Shown here piece after piece: positions 12,301 to 27,300 of a stretch of 60,000 bases of DNA (positions within the stretch are counted from its first letter, which is position 1; each line of letters starts with the position of its first letter). The stretch comes from Lineus longissimus (taxonomy: Eukaryota; Nemertea; Pilidiophora; Heteronemertea; Lineidae), in the NCBI RefSeq assembly GCF_910592395.1, contig NC_088321.1, positions 14,882,001 through 14,942,000 on the forward strand. Reading direction: 5' to 3'. The notes below the pieces were generated by a model. The model was not told the DNA's origin. It was given only the letters and a program-made list of their open reading frames with translations, and made no database searches. Position numbers and translations under genes: made by a program.

Positions 12301-15300
12301 CCGTCGCATTGGCCACCGCCTTCGCGAGGCCGAGTAGCGTGTCCTGGAAGGCCTTGTCCATGTCTTCCGTAGTTTCGTAAATCATAGCTTCACGCATCAA
12401 ATCTCCAGCCAGTTCTCCAACCTAGGAAGAAGAATTTACAAGATTATAGATGAGATCACATAATACACACCTCGGTAATTATAACTCAAAGTGCTGAGTG
12501 CTGAGTACTTAGAAATCCAATTGAGTATCACCAACGCAGAGTCAAGTCTTCAGTCCTGCTCTCTAATGATGAATGGAGAGGAATACTGGCCAAAGGACAC
12601 CACCCGGACCACAAAGCTCTGTGGTGGAACTCTCAAGGACAGTCATATTTGGTGCTGAAAACCGACTGACTCTCGAGCAACATCAACCTGGACTTGTGTA
12701 TCAAACCTTTCCATCTCAGTTCAGAACCAGGTGGAACACTGCCTAGCACTACCACAAAACAAAATAGTTTCATGAGCAAAATATCAACAAACCTTGCTGG
12801 CAGACGACAGAAGATTCTGTCTGGATTCCTTACTGTCCGGCTGTGCAGCCTTCAGCATTGTCGCGAAAGCGTCCACCAATTTTTTGGCAGCTCCGAGCAG
12901 CCTGTCCCCATCGTCGTCTGAGTCTTGCAACGCAGCGAGCATTCGAATATCTCTAGACATCTCGGTGATGTTGGTTGTGCTGGAATTGAAATTGGAATAT
13001 TAATCTCAAAGTTGTATATCTCCACAAATGATGTCTCACATCAACAGCGTCCTCTTCTTCTTTAGCGTTCGCTCTGCACTTGGAGGTGTTATTCCCAAGA
13101 GAGAATTCCTCCTCCAAGCCAGGATGAGCATTTTTTGTACGCAACTACGGTGAGGTACCAAATGGGTTTATAGGCCCAGTGACTCCGACTGTGGCCAGAG
13201 GTAGAACCCACGCCTACTCATGTTTCTCATAGGTAGGGTACTTTGGACACCAGATACAAGGAAGCTCGGTTTTAAGTCTCATTCGAAGGACTGTGGGCCC
13301 GGGACCCCGGCCCTACTGCGTGTTTGCCACAAGTCCTAACCACTACACAAAAGCAACAGAACTCAGAATTTGAAACTTACATGTTTTGAACAGCTGATCC
13401 TACAGCTGTGAAGTCCGTATCATCAGGCCCGCCAGCAGTGAGTGTGACAAGTTGGGCCGTACCAGCATTCATCGCAGACAGTTGCGAGTTGATATTCTGG
13501 CGGGAAACGTCCAAGGTGTTCTCCTTCCATTTCTTGGCGGCCTGGAGAAGAAAATGACAGGTCAGAAAATTCAAGTTGAAGTTCCAAAACAGTCAAAAGA
13601 TCTACTATATGTTCTGCCCAAATAGGTTATCTTCAAGGAATTGATGTCAAGTGGAGGTATGGGTTCTCTCACCGAACAGAGCCAGTGTGGAGCTAAAATG
13701 TAGGCCAAGATCTGGGCAAATGGCACGGTCAAAGTTTTTTCGCAAAATCCATAAAAATTGGTTTACCAACTTACTGCGTCATTTCCAAGTGGCGGCAGAT
13801 CAGCCTTGGTGTTGAGGTCATTGCGAGCGTTGTCAATATCGTCTAATCCGATGGTGATTGTTCCCACCAATGCACGCTGTGCTTGTCCTAAGCCGTGGAC
13901 TTGAGGGCTCTTGCCCTGAAATCGTAAAAATCTCGATGAGAATTCAGGAATGCGTTCAAAATCTCACGGAACTCAATAGTTTTGAGAATGGCAAGAAATT
14001 TACAGAAATGCATTCAAATTCTCACAGAACTAAACAATATTGTAAGTGGCATGAAAATCTCGATGAGAATTCAGGAATGCGTTCAAAATCTCACGGAACT
14101 CCATTGCTTGGAGAAAGGCAAGAAATTTACAGAAATGCATTCAAATTCTCACAGAAATCGACGATATTGTAAGTGGCATGAAATTTGAAATATGCTAACA
14201 GTTCAGTCACAGTACACACTCAGTACTACCAGTATGAATATCAACGATAGAGCCAGCCAATGAATTAATAATTTCCGTCAATGTTCAAGTGCTGTGTTCC
14301 TATTGAATGGCACTCTTTCAGGACTGGCTGCCTTAAATATGAATTTCAACCCAGACAAGAAATCGAAAACCCTTCCGAATAGTTGAGTTTTATGTAGAAT
14401 TCACTTTTCAGTATCATTTTTTAGACAATTTTTTGCCTGTAATCAAGGCCAAGCCAAACTACCACCAAAACAAGTGAGGGCACAGTATTCCAGTTATTCG
14501 TTGTGCAAGAATCATGGACATCAATGTACATCGAGAGCATTTTCAACTGCTCGAGTACTTAACCTATAACAGCTATAGCGCTAGCGATAATTTACAAACC
14601 TTAGTAAGCTATCGCATATAATACAACATTACATACGATTGCTAATGTGTATGTGCTATATTACAGACAGGAAAGGATAGCCACAAATTACGCTAGGATG
14701 GCCGCTAAACGGTTATGTGTCGTTGTGACCCAACCCATAGCAGTTATCATGTAGCTTGCGCTATCTAATGTGAGAGCTGCCTAACACTATAGCGCCATTT
14801 CCAAACCAGACGGTTTCAATGTGGGACTAATATACCTCGGGCCAAAACTAAAAGCTCCAGCACCAAACCTGGGTTGAACCTTTAACACCATTATTCCGGC
14901 GAAGTCGAGTCAATTCATTTGCAACACCCACTGCCAGCTACAACTGCCTACTGAAAAAGAAGTCCTCGGCACAGGTAGGAAGACAGCATCGTCGCCCAAT
15001 CCTTAAAGATGAGGTGCATCTCACCAAGACTAAATACTCATTACCCCTCGAAGGTCCTCATAGCTAAATCTAACACCGTCTAGAAACCCTAAGTTCCTAA
15101 AAATAAGCATATTGTGCATTTCGTGGGTCGACAGAGAGGCCATTTTGAGAATTAAAGCCGCGGTCATAAGTGTGATCCTTGAACCACAAATCTGAATGAA
15201 CTAAGCAACTGCAATGAAGCAAACAGGTTATGAACAGGTGAACTCCGTGCAGCAATATAATAGCATTGCATCACATATGGCATCTATAGCAATCATGAGG

Positions 15301-18300
15301 TGTGGAGACTGGATTCATCCATTGTAGCCTAACACCAGTGTTTCGGCAGACATCACATGAGGAAGTCACTTGCAGACCCAGCAGTCTCTGAGCCAAGGAG
15401 GGGGTCCCAAGTTACCCCCGTCTTTGAGCCAAAGAGGGGTCCAAGTTACCCCCGTCTTTGAGCCAAGGAGGGGGTCCAAGTTACCCCCGTCTTTGAGCCA
15501 AGGAGGGGGGTCCAAGTTACCCCCGTCCTTGAGCCAAGGAGGGGGGCCAAGTTACCCCACTGTTCAAAGTCTCCCCATGTGACAATACTAAAGATGCCAA
15601 ATGCGACAGAGAAAGCCAAAGCTCCGCGCCCAGCATGGAAGCGCCCCCTATCTCTCCATCCATGCACTTACTTGTGTAAACTGTCGTAACGGTACATGCA
15701 CCACAGGAAAGAGAACAATGATTACTGATAATTTAAGACTTTGACAGCGTTTCAGTTTTATAATCTTCACGTTCAAATTTCAATTCCAAGACTATGACCT
15801 CAACAGCAATTCGACCTTATAATCTACAAGTTCAAATTTCGACCCGAAAACTATTCATTTTCTTCACCCATTTACAACAATATTTCAGAATAGCAGTTTT
15901 TTTTGCCTTCTGGCCAATAATATTTCCAAGTTAGAAACTCTACTTCCAGATTACACAGGCAGTAGTTATCATCATAGAAATATCTTTATTGTGTGGTACG
16001 AGGCTAGGGGGAAAACCGACCCAGCTGTGACTGTTCTGATTGTGTGAATGACGTGTGGAGTCATAAATTGGGTGTTTGAGTGGATTATGTTGGGTGTGAG
16101 ACACTCGTCCCGTCCAAACTATCATCTTTATCGACGCATGATTCGTTACAATCCTTATTTACAATGTTCCAATGAAAACAAACAACATGCCACATCATTC
16201 CATATCGCACCGAAATATCCCAATACTCACCGACGGCGGAAAATGGGCGCTGTGCGCCTGATTCGAAACCTGGGTAAACTGCGCCTGCTGCATGGAACCA
16301 GTCGAGAACTGTGCGTTACCCTGGTCCCCTGCCCTGAGGATGGCCGGCATGGCCACGGAACCAGTCTGCGCCTGTCCGGCGTTCGATGACTGGTGCTGAA
16401 TGATCGTAGCCCTAAAAGAGAATGGACTTTTCTTAAATTTTTTATCTTTACTGGTTGCAACTATAACGCAAATGAACCTCTTTTGAAAAGATGCAAGAGT
16501 TATTCCAAGAAGCAACCTCTCTTTTTCCTTTCTTAGGGTTTTTACACACGTTTCTTCAACTTGAACTGAGCCCCTTTCCAGAGGAAATTAGAATGTGCAT
16601 CCTGCCCCTTAGGACTCTAACTGGAGGGGGTGCTGGTTGACCAACTTACTTGGCAGGTGAAACACTGTCTTCTAACATGGTCGATTCCTCATCTCCCTCA
16701 ATGCCAAAATGATCCTTGGCTTTTTTCTGAAATATAACACCAAAAGATGAAAATCTCAATTGGCGAGTCCAGATATCGGATTTCCTTGTGTTTTACCCAA
16801 CTGTTTTAAACAAGTTGGGCCGACTCACTCAGAACGATAGCATCTATGAACCAACAAGGTCAAAAATAAATTTTGAAGAACTGGACTCCTTAGGAAGAAT
16901 TTGGTGCAGAGTGGCCCTCTTGACAGTTAAAAAACAATCATTTCCCGTGATTTCCAATGAGTGTGTTCTGGTTTCCACACAATATTTCTTTCCGGGGAAG
17001 GAACAGACATGGAAGTAGAACACCACAGCTTATAATTCATATAAGCCCGTCAGCATGGACACACCGAGCCCGAGTCCTGGACCTCAGCAAGAAAACAAAT
17101 CATACCTTTTTCAAAATGATATCAATATAACCCGCAATCAACTGTGATATCTGTTCACCCTCTGTCGTCTGCACGGAATAATAATTCTCCGCATAATCAC
17201 CGAAGTCGAGCGTGAAACTGTTCGGTGAGGCCGCCCATCTCCGTACGGTTGTCAGCGGCCATGTTTTGAGAATCTGCTTGGTTTTTTCGTCAACACGGAC
17301 AACACTTTCTTTGGTGATGCCGAGAAGCCTGGGGACGAGTTTGTTCTTTCCCTTCATCTTTTCCTGAAATTTACATGAAAGAATGAAGTTTTCTGGTCAG
17401 GTAAGATCACGAACATGAGAAGACGCAGAGTTCCCCACAGTGTTTTCTCAAGGTAGGCCGGTACCCTGGATATTCAAGACGTTTCCCTGTGTGCAGCACA
17501 AGGTAGGGTGGCCTGCAATTTGAGGTAGGGTGGCCCTATAGAAACCCCTTAAACAATTCAAGAGTGAGGTAGGGTTGCTCTGCCAAGGTACGGTGGTAAG
17601 CTACCAAGGTAGGGTGGCTGGTTCCAAGGTAGAGTGGTGAGCTACCAAGGTAGGGTGGATGGTTCCAAGATAGAGTGGTGAGCTACCAAGGTCGGGTGAC
17701 TGGTTCCAAGGTAGAGTGGTGAGCTACCAAGGTCGGGTGGCTGGTTCCAAGGTAGGGTGGTGAGCTACCAAGGTCGGTTGGCTGGTTCCAAGGTAGAGTG
17801 GTGAGCTACCAAGGTAGGGTGGCATGCTGCAAGGTAGGGTGGGCCCCCCTGACAAATGGCCTTGTGGAAAACTCTAAAGGCCCGTACTGAATGTATCCAG
17901 TATGAGATTTGGCGGATCAGATTCCGATGACTGAGAATGCAACCAGGCTGCACACCATAAGTGGCGCAGAATAGGCCCTGCAAGGAACACGGAAGCGTGG
18001 ACAGCCAAAGAACACCTGGCACCGCACCATGGTAGAGTAGGAAAGCTTTGGGCAGCCTTGGATACAGAGACCAGATCTGTTACTCACCTTGACTAAGAAG
18101 AATGTAATGCCGTATGTTTTGAGTGAGCGACAGTGACTTGTGTAGCGATGTTTGGCGGCGATTTCAGTCAGGCCTATCAGCTTACGATGTTCCTGGAATT
18201 GAAGACAAGAGCATGTTATCGGAGAGTAAAGGTTGAAACGGGTTGGGAACAAATTTAGTCAATAACAGAACTGGTGAAGAAAGAATGTTCTCTTTGAACT

Positions 18301-21300
18301 GTGGTTACAATGACTGATATTTCTTTGATTGTATATCAAACATTTTTACAAATCCGATGACAGGACTACTTTTCCAAACTTACCAGGAAGATTTTCTTTT
18401 CAATTCCTTTGACTTTGATGTACTCTTTCGGCAAGAACTCTTTGAGACTGTAAGATGAGAAAATGTTGCACATGAAACAATCAGGATGTTAATTCCACAG
18501 CAGTTTATTGAATGGTGTAATTATATGCAGGAGGAAAACAGAGTTCTCAGAGGGAACCATCTCTGTCAAAAAGAGCCACCTTTTCTGTCACACAAAGAAA
18601 TCTTCCGATCAGGAACGACATCTTTGACAGGTGGCGTCTTCTTTAAATGTGATTCTGAACTTGGTACTAAAATGCCGCCAAATAACTGCCCACCCAGCCA
18701 AAAGCAAGCGGATAGGAGGAACTCGTGACTTTTTTACTCACTCTAAGAATCCAGTCTTATGCTTGTGCTCAACGTGATCTCCGAACTGCACCTGGCACTG
18801 AATTCCTCCGAACAGTACCGCCTCCTCCATCGTGACAGGGTGCGTCCCGTTCAAAATGGCGTCACGCGACTGCACGTACAGAAGATTCAACTGCACAGGG
18901 TCACGAGCATCGACGTTTTGATCGGAGAAGAAGAATTTGCGGCGAAGGAGAAGAGTTTCGTTTTCGTCAATGCCTTGTTCACGGAGGGTCTTTGCGTGGT
19001 CCAGCCAGTTCACTGAAATTAGAATTTTGGAGAATTTCAGTCAATTAGCCACGTTTGTGAAATGTTTATCACACAAATACAACATCCTGAACTCCATGGA
19101 GATATTTCATAAGGATGCTGCATCTCCAGGGAGGTGCTGCAAGCATTTGTACTTTTTCAATGCAAGTAGGACAGCCCTGGGCATAGCCTCCTGCCTGGTG
19201 GTGGCCTCCTTCTCAGGTTCACCTCCTGCCTGGGAGTAGCCTACCGCCCTAAGGGGGGCCCTGCACGGGTGTAGCCTCATGCTTGGTGGTGGCCTCCTAC
19301 TCAGGTTCACCTCCTGCCTGGGAGTAGCCTCATGCCCCAAGGGGGGCCGCCTACACGGGCAAAGCCTCCTGCTCAGGCATAGTTATAAGCTGGCGAAAAT
19401 GGGTGGAGGCGAAATGAGAGTAGGCGAAATGAGAGTAGGCGAAATGGGATGACACCTAGCCTGTGGATACCCAGCCAAATGATTGCACCAACAGAGTTAC
19501 TCTCGGTAGGCAAAACATATGAATGATTCAGCACTGCAGTGGGATTGAAGAGAATATATATATTCTCAATGAGAGAACAGAATCTTACGCTCGTCATCCG
19601 TGTGTAACTTCTTCTTCATCTCTTCGAGTTTTTTCTGATCCCTCGCGAGCGTCCGTTCACGCTTTAACGTCATCGTCTTCTCCTTCTCCTCGTCCGTCAA
19701 CTCCTTGACCAGTGAGAACTCTTCATGGTTCGAGATACCTGGAGGGGAGAAAAATGTCAAAGTTAAATTTCAAATCTTGTTTGGTTCCTGGGCTTTGTAA
19801 GATGGTAAGACTATAGGACTTAGGTGACGTCACGTTATTATGTGATTTTCATTCTTGTGAGCGTCAACTTCTCAAGATTATCAAAGTCCTACCAGCACTG
19901 TTGACTTCACTAATCAGGACACCTCCCTATTAAGGATAGCATTTGTAAGTCCAAACAGTGTCCTAAAGAGGTACAACAGCATTTCCTTACCGATTTTCGA
20001 ACATGCTGTGACCATCAACTGGGCGATGGTGTGACTGTCATCCACCTGGAGGGTCTTGACGGAACCGTCCAACATCCGCACGCGAAGACGACGGAATTTG
20101 GATTTGTATTCCAGCAGGTCCTGGAAAAGAAGGAGGGAGATCTTGATGAGAAAGAGCTAAACAACATGCTCATGGAGAATCGAGGGGAACCGATTTTTTT
20201 TTTTTTTTTTTTTTTTTCTAAAACTCTTCATTGACAACAAAATATATTCAGCACATTGTTCAAATACGATATAGATACTGGTAAAATAATACAAGAGTTC
20301 TTCTTTTTTTGACTCCCCCCTCCAGCAACCATATTTGCTTCATGCAATTTGCGAACATTTCTGAAAAACTAAATTTTTTTGAATTTTTTTGAAGATTGCA
20401 AATTCATTAACTTTTTCCTATAAATTTTTTTTTCAAATAATTTTTATTTTTTCAAATCGAGATCATTCGTGAAGCCTTGGAAAAAATTCCAAAAAACATA
20501 AAAAATTTCTGGACTTTTATTTTCGCAAGACTGCAAATTGTATTTCTACATCTGTTTTCAAATATCAGCATAAATTCATAAATGGGAGAAGCCATATTTT
20601 AGAAACTCCCAACGGGACATATACTTATGATACGTCGTCCGTATAACAAAACACCCATATGAAATTGACAATTTGTGCATCTGTTTGCATCCGTTACCAA
20701 GGTTACGGAATCTAATATCAGATTATCTCTGCGTTAATCATATAATGATCTCTACAGGCGATTAATTATGCAGGGAATGCTGCGAGTTTTATACAACGAA
20801 ATGAAATCTTCGAATTCAACAAGCCATCGCTACAGAAAACGCACACTTGCTTCGCCCTTTGTTGTCAGTGATGCGAGTTTCTCAAATTCGAGCATCCCTC
20901 AAACTAGCGATTAAAATCGCAGCTCTGCGACTATGATGGCTGCAACATGCGACTAAAGGATCGCTCATCTGAAGTCTGATCCGAATCTTCAGCGCGTAAA
21001 ACTGGTATTAAATCGCTTAGTTTGATACTGACTCACCATCGTCGCGATGACCACCGAAAATGCCAAATATTGTCGCATGCGATTTGAAATGCAGGTCGCA
21101 ATTCTAATCGCATGTTTGCGAGGTGCTCTAAGACAAACAGTCCGACAAAAAAGATGATTTGTAGTGTTTTCCATCCATGTGGCAGTGTTCAGACACAATG
21201 GGTTAATTTCCATCTAGGTTACGTGGAAATTATCATGTAATTTACCGTGGTTATAAGTGCACGATGATGAGGCAATTATGGGCGGCAATACGAATGGTAA

Positions 21301-24300
21301 ATACTGATAATAATTCATCATTTAACCCTTTATAGTCTCAGGCATTTTTAACTTGGGAAAAAGTTCAGAAATGTCCAAATTTCCCAAAACGAAAAAAGAT
21401 GACGAACATGGTACAATAAGAAATTGACAATCGTGAGATTTTCAACGAATGTGACAACTTCTACGTCACAAAGAAGAATATCATCATCATCATCATCATT
21501 ATCATCATCGTCATCATCATCATCATCATTACCGGCGGCATCACCCTATTGAATTTTTCCCGGGATCTTTTACTTGCCCTGTCATAGACACTCTGGGGAC
21601 CACGGCTTATAGTCTCATCAGACAAAATCAATTCCATGTTCATGCCCTTTAGAATTTTCGTGTAAAATCACGGATGACAACTTTCTCGTCACCACTGTGG
21701 GTCATAACGGCAAAAGCTCAACACAAACCCTGATTACCACAAGACATTGACAAGCTAAGATTTCATTGTTTCTTACTTTTTTAGCCAGCCAAACTGGTTG
21801 CGAGAACAGCAGTATTTTCTCAGTCGGATTGCGATTTTTGGCGAGTTTAAAACCCTCCACTAATAACTTTACTCTGGCCATAAAAGTCCAGCGTGAAACA
21901 TTTCCCACCATATTGGAATGAAAATTGGTGGTAAATTTGTGCATGTTGGATCGATGTGGGTCATATGGACGATTGCTTGATTATTTCATATCCACAGAAG
22001 CCAATTTTCTCTTTTCCATTACTGGGGAGGACAAGAGTTCCACGCTTTAGTAAGATGACAGGCCATGAGAGGACAGAGCAGTTGGGCCTAAGTAGGCCCA
22101 GCAGCTCACAGGGCATTAGACACAATCACCTGTGTTAGATCAACTACCACCTATGTCCACCGCAGATGAGAGATTTTATATTCTTGCGATAATAATCGCA
22201 CTGGTTGAAAGCCCAAGGACGAAGCGACAGAACGCAAAAGTTAGGCCCAGTTGCTCAAACGATCAAACGCCATCATCACTGGACTACCACCGCAGATGAG
22301 AGATTTTTGTTCAAGTTGTCATGGTCGCACATCGCAATGATGAAAATTGCTCCTCTGCACGGCGCTCCTATACATTGTTGTAGAGTACCATGTCAAGGTC
22401 AAGTGGCCGAGGACAAATGCAAAGGACTGATTGCGGCTGTGGGTTGTCAATAGCTGCAAAATAGTCATATTTGTCACCATACAGGGTGTCACCGAAAGTA
22501 ATGCTGAGGAAATCCAGACAGGCAGGGAAGGGAGTGGCCGTGTTATATGTCCATGCTGCCAGAATGGTGCAGCAGCTCGAAATTATCTTTTGTCGGGATG
22601 CCCCTGGTATAATGGAGATTATCCACACAACATCAGACATTGGCTACAACAATTAGTGGCCCAATTGCGCACTCAATCAGTCTAATACATTGTTTTTCAA
22701 GCCAATTATCCCTGTGCACAGAAACCAAAATAGCAATAGCATGGATCATAAAAACCACAATTCCGTGATTATTTTCCGAAATTACTCGATTGTGATTGTT
22801 GGTCCGGGACCTTATTCACATTTTAGTTGTCATTATCTTGATATGAGTAAACTAGAGGGCCTATTTTGTGTCGGGAATTGGCGATGAATTTCGAAAGATA
22901 ATTCATTGTTCGATGATTATTGTTTCATAAAAGAATATTCAACACGACGAACTAATAAAGTGTTTATTTTCAAATGATTGTTATCAGGCTCATGTTGGCT
23001 GTGGAAGATGACTCTCATCAAGCCAATATACTAACTGTGTTAGCTGATGTCTGATAGACGACTGTTAAGTGTCTTGCTCAAGGACCATCATGCCTGTTGC
23101 AGATTATGGCAGTCACGAGCAACAACCCTTTAAGTGCAGGAAGTGCTTGAGATGGAAGTGCAAGACTAATAAATGTACGATTTATAACGATCAGTGACAG
23201 TTGAGCCAATTAGGGAGTGAGTCATCCTTCAAAATGGTCGCGTGGAGAATGCCACTATTCATCGTTAAAAAAAGGAAGGAAGTATTCCTCTCGATGCCTG
23301 GCAAATTTCATATGCCATGCCAATCATATCTTAGAAAGACTGTAATGCTATCTTTGACTTGTCTGTCAATTACACAGGGTGTCCCAAAAAACGCCCATAA
23401 ACGAATATAATGCGCACCATCCTGACACCCACTCCCAACTCCCATTCTGAAAACTACTCGCTATCTGATGACATAATACGCCGAAATGAGACGGAGTAAA
23501 ACCTCGGTAATATCTCTCACTGACTCTATAGCATACATACCCCATTCCTGAGTAGGTAATACTCAAAAAACACCCAGGCGAATATATTGCGCACCATCCT
23601 GACACCCACTTCCAACTCCCACTCTGAAAACTACTCGCTATCTGGTGACATAATACGCAGAAAAGGGACGGAGTAAAACCTCGGTAATATCTCTCGCAGA
23701 CTCTATAGCATACATACCCCATTCCTGAGTAGGTAATACTCCAGGGTTCGTCCGCTCTCCAGCCATACGCCCTTCTTCGAGTCTTCGTCTGCCAAGAATA
23801 AACCAAAGTCGCTCGCTGAAAATAGAAATAACGAAGAGATGAGCTGATGACATACAATTACATTATGGTTTGTAGGAGGAAACCAGATCCCTGGGACAGC
23901 TATGCATTAACCAAATCTTTACCCTAACTAAAGCAAAAGGATTTAAGCGACACTTTTGGTCCAAATGTTAGTATCTGCCTTTTGCTTCCACAAAAGGTTC
24001 CAACCGCTAATTATTACAGCCACCTTTTGGCAATGAAGTCAATTATTTGGCCACCTTGCACCTGCCGCAAGTCCACATACAAAAGTCAAAGAAATACACA
24101 AGCGTAATTTAGTATACTCAACAAGTCTCATCATACTGCACTAAGATAGTGACCCACTGGACCAGATATTCCTTGCAATTTGCACCACGATTTGAATTTT
24201 CATTTCACCATCTCAGGAAGTTGACTCAGGAAGTCGACTGACGGAAGACACGACTTGAAAGTTCATGCGACCCAAATGCACTGAACATGTGCTCAACTAG

Positions 24301-27300
24301 ACAACCGACCCGATTGTTGTCGGCACCTTAGAGGAGGAATACTCCCCAGGAAAAGAAACAATGCCCAAATGTAAGTAGCGGGATTTCAACAATCAAATAT
24401 TCAAATTCTCACACACCAGGGCCCTTCCTCGGTCAAAGTAGCAGTGTAAGACCAGTCATACAGTGCTGGTCAAAGTCAGTGAGCCACACAGAGCCCACAC
24501 ACTGCAGGAGTACCTCGACTAAGTCCACGAAGATATGGCAAGGGGGAGCCAAACTGAAGACTGAGCAGTGGGGATCGCTGGAACAACTTACCCGCACCAC
24601 CGCCATTGTGAGTGCTACAGAATTGAGAGTGAGATGGCACATATGGAACACAGAAGAAGAAGGGGAGTAACTGGCCTGCATTATGGGTTGCAGTGATACA
24701 CACTGCCAAGGTCACTCAGAATGTCATGGCCTGTTCCTTAGTTGTATCCACAATGAGCAGCAGAAGAACCGAAATGTCCCCTTGGTCCTCCAAACTCCTA
24801 AATTTGGACTGCCTGAACCATGGCTTCCAAAAGGTTTGAGGAAAATTTTGTAACACAGCGAGATAGGATGAGAATTTTTTGAGTATCCACAATGAACAAC
24901 TGGAAGAACTGGAATGTCCAACCTCCTCCAAACCCTAACACAACTACTCAAACACTCAAGGAAATGAACTGATGTAACTAGGATCAGGACCAAGGCTCAA
25001 GTAGGCCTGCATGCCAAGCGAGATAAGAAACTGTTGAATCATGCCCCCTTGAAGTGCATCTGGTTCCAATGAGGAAGCATGTGTAGGTCCGTCCCGCCCA
25101 CCAGAGCCATCTTGACACAGAAGGCTTCAAGAATGCCAAGTCCCTTTGACGGGGTAAGATTACTGCAACTGCTTTAGAGTAGATGTTTTACCAAAACCAG
25201 CAGCACATGTTAAAGCAGCGACGGAGATAAAAGTTGGCACTTTTAAAATTTCCAGTCTGCAAAGTGCAAAGTCATCACACATAAAGCAGGATGGACTCCT
25301 AAACCGTGAAATCTCTCCCAAAGAGAAAAGTGGACAAAAGTCGACATACCTCAATATTGGAATACACCCACAAATAAATGCTACAAGTTTTCCTCATTTT
25401 ATCATGTTATAGCCAAATGGGTTCCATCCTTTTTCCAAGACGAGCCTTGAAGTCCAAATGAGCGTTCAAACTCTGTGACCGCACCGGCTTCCTGCACATA
25501 ACGAGGTCTGGCAACCAAGTCAGTAATATGTGCAACATGTGATAGGCCGCTCAACCGATTACAGCTATTTAATGCAAATTTCATATATTCTGAAAAATCT
25601 TACTAATGATGCCCAAAGAAAGGTTACCAAGCTTTATCTCGCTAAAAAAACTCGCAAAGATAACCACCTACCTCAATATAAGCATTGAAGCTAAAATCAC
25701 TGCTAAAACACTCCATCCTTTTTTAAGCTGCTCATTCCCATCTTTACTCCAAGGCTAGCCACGTCCAAATGAGCGCTCAAAGTTCAAGCCGACACCGACT
25801 TCCTGCTGATTACAACTTGCATCGTCTAAATGGGGACCATCGTTATAGGCCGACAAGACCGTTTACAACAATTTGATGCCGTTTTCTGATGTTCTCACAA
25901 ACAACTATGCAAATATTAATGAAAGCAGCGAAAAATTATTCAAATGTCAATGCCATTTCCAGTACCAATTTTATACATACCCAGTCCTACTGTCCACTTC
26001 AGGAGTAAATGTCGGCCTTATTTTGTCCCATTTAGTGGAAAATTACTTTTTTAATTTCTTCAAGTGTCCTTTTTCCTGAACACGAGAAAATTATGTCGGT
26101 ACCCAAAATTCTATGAAATAAAATCTAAACTTTGAAGAAATCTGACCAGTAGTTTTAACCCAAAAGCCCAAAAGGGTGTGAATATTTACTTCTGCACCAG
26201 ACTGTACTCCTCTATATACTGAGTCATAGAGCATTTATTTGTGGTTTAATTTGATTGGCTGGCCCACATGAGGGTTGTGACGGACAATTTGTCAATGATC
26301 GAGATAATTGGGGATAAATTGGGCCCACAGGTTGCAGAGTATACTGTACCCTCATATAAAAACACAGTCCCCCTGGTCTGTGTCCCCTAGATTTCACACA
26401 AACCGTTCTTTTAAAGGGGTACACTGTTGGTATCAAATTACAGATTATTTTACTAAAATCAACTTCTCATGAGCCATGAAAATATATACGAGTCATTGCC
26501 CCCCCCCCCCCTAGCTGAATGGACCAGCCACCTCATTATAATCAAGAATCATTTCAAGTGAATTCCTTTTAACCTATCCTGGGACAAAATCGACATTGTG
26601 GAGACCCCCCCCCCCAACATTTAAACCCAAAATCTGTTAAACACTGGGATTAAGGATTCCCCACCACCCCACCCCAAAAAGTACTTTTAACCATTGGTTC
26701 CACTGGGAGACAGCAGTCACATCAGGCAAATTGGATGATGGAGAACCAATTCAGGACACACATCCTAAACTGTAATTATTCAGAAAGTATTCCCAACTCA
26801 TTCTCGAATATTAATGAGCACTAAACATGATGAATAATTAACCTTGATGATGTTAAATGATGAGAAAACAAGACGTCAAAATTTCAGCTCTCATTTTTGA
26901 TGAGTTCATAAAACTGGGTCACTTGGAATCATTTTTTCCCCCAGAGGCTAAAACTTGCTTTCATGGGGCCGGGAGGCACATTGACAGTTTGTAAGTCATT
27001 TCAAGGTTTTGTTTGAAGAAAAAAAAACATGAATGGCAAAAAATTAAAGCATGAACCATACCAGTTGAAATCTATCGACATGACCATTCATTGGAAAGCT
27101 CTCAGTGAGCACAATCTAATGGTACCATTTGGAAACCTATTGACTTGACCAGCCGTTGGAAAGCTCTCAGTGAGCACATTCTAATGGTACCATTTGTAAA
27201 CCTATCGACATGACCATTCATTGGAAAGCTCTCAGTGAGCACATTCTAATGGTACAGCTTGTAAACCTATTGACTTGACTATCCATTGGAAAGCTCTCAG

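Noticed and set aside
15387-15556. Regularly spaced repeats that could suggest a CRISPR-like array
   Set aside because: The units are directly adjacent with no unique spacers, and the window is plainly animal DNA. It is a minisatellite.
23366-23857. 163-codon minus-strand open frame
   Set aside because: It is the duplicated exon-2-tail unit plus the real exon 2 read through splice sites in a non-talin frame. The talin frame uses only 23718-23815.
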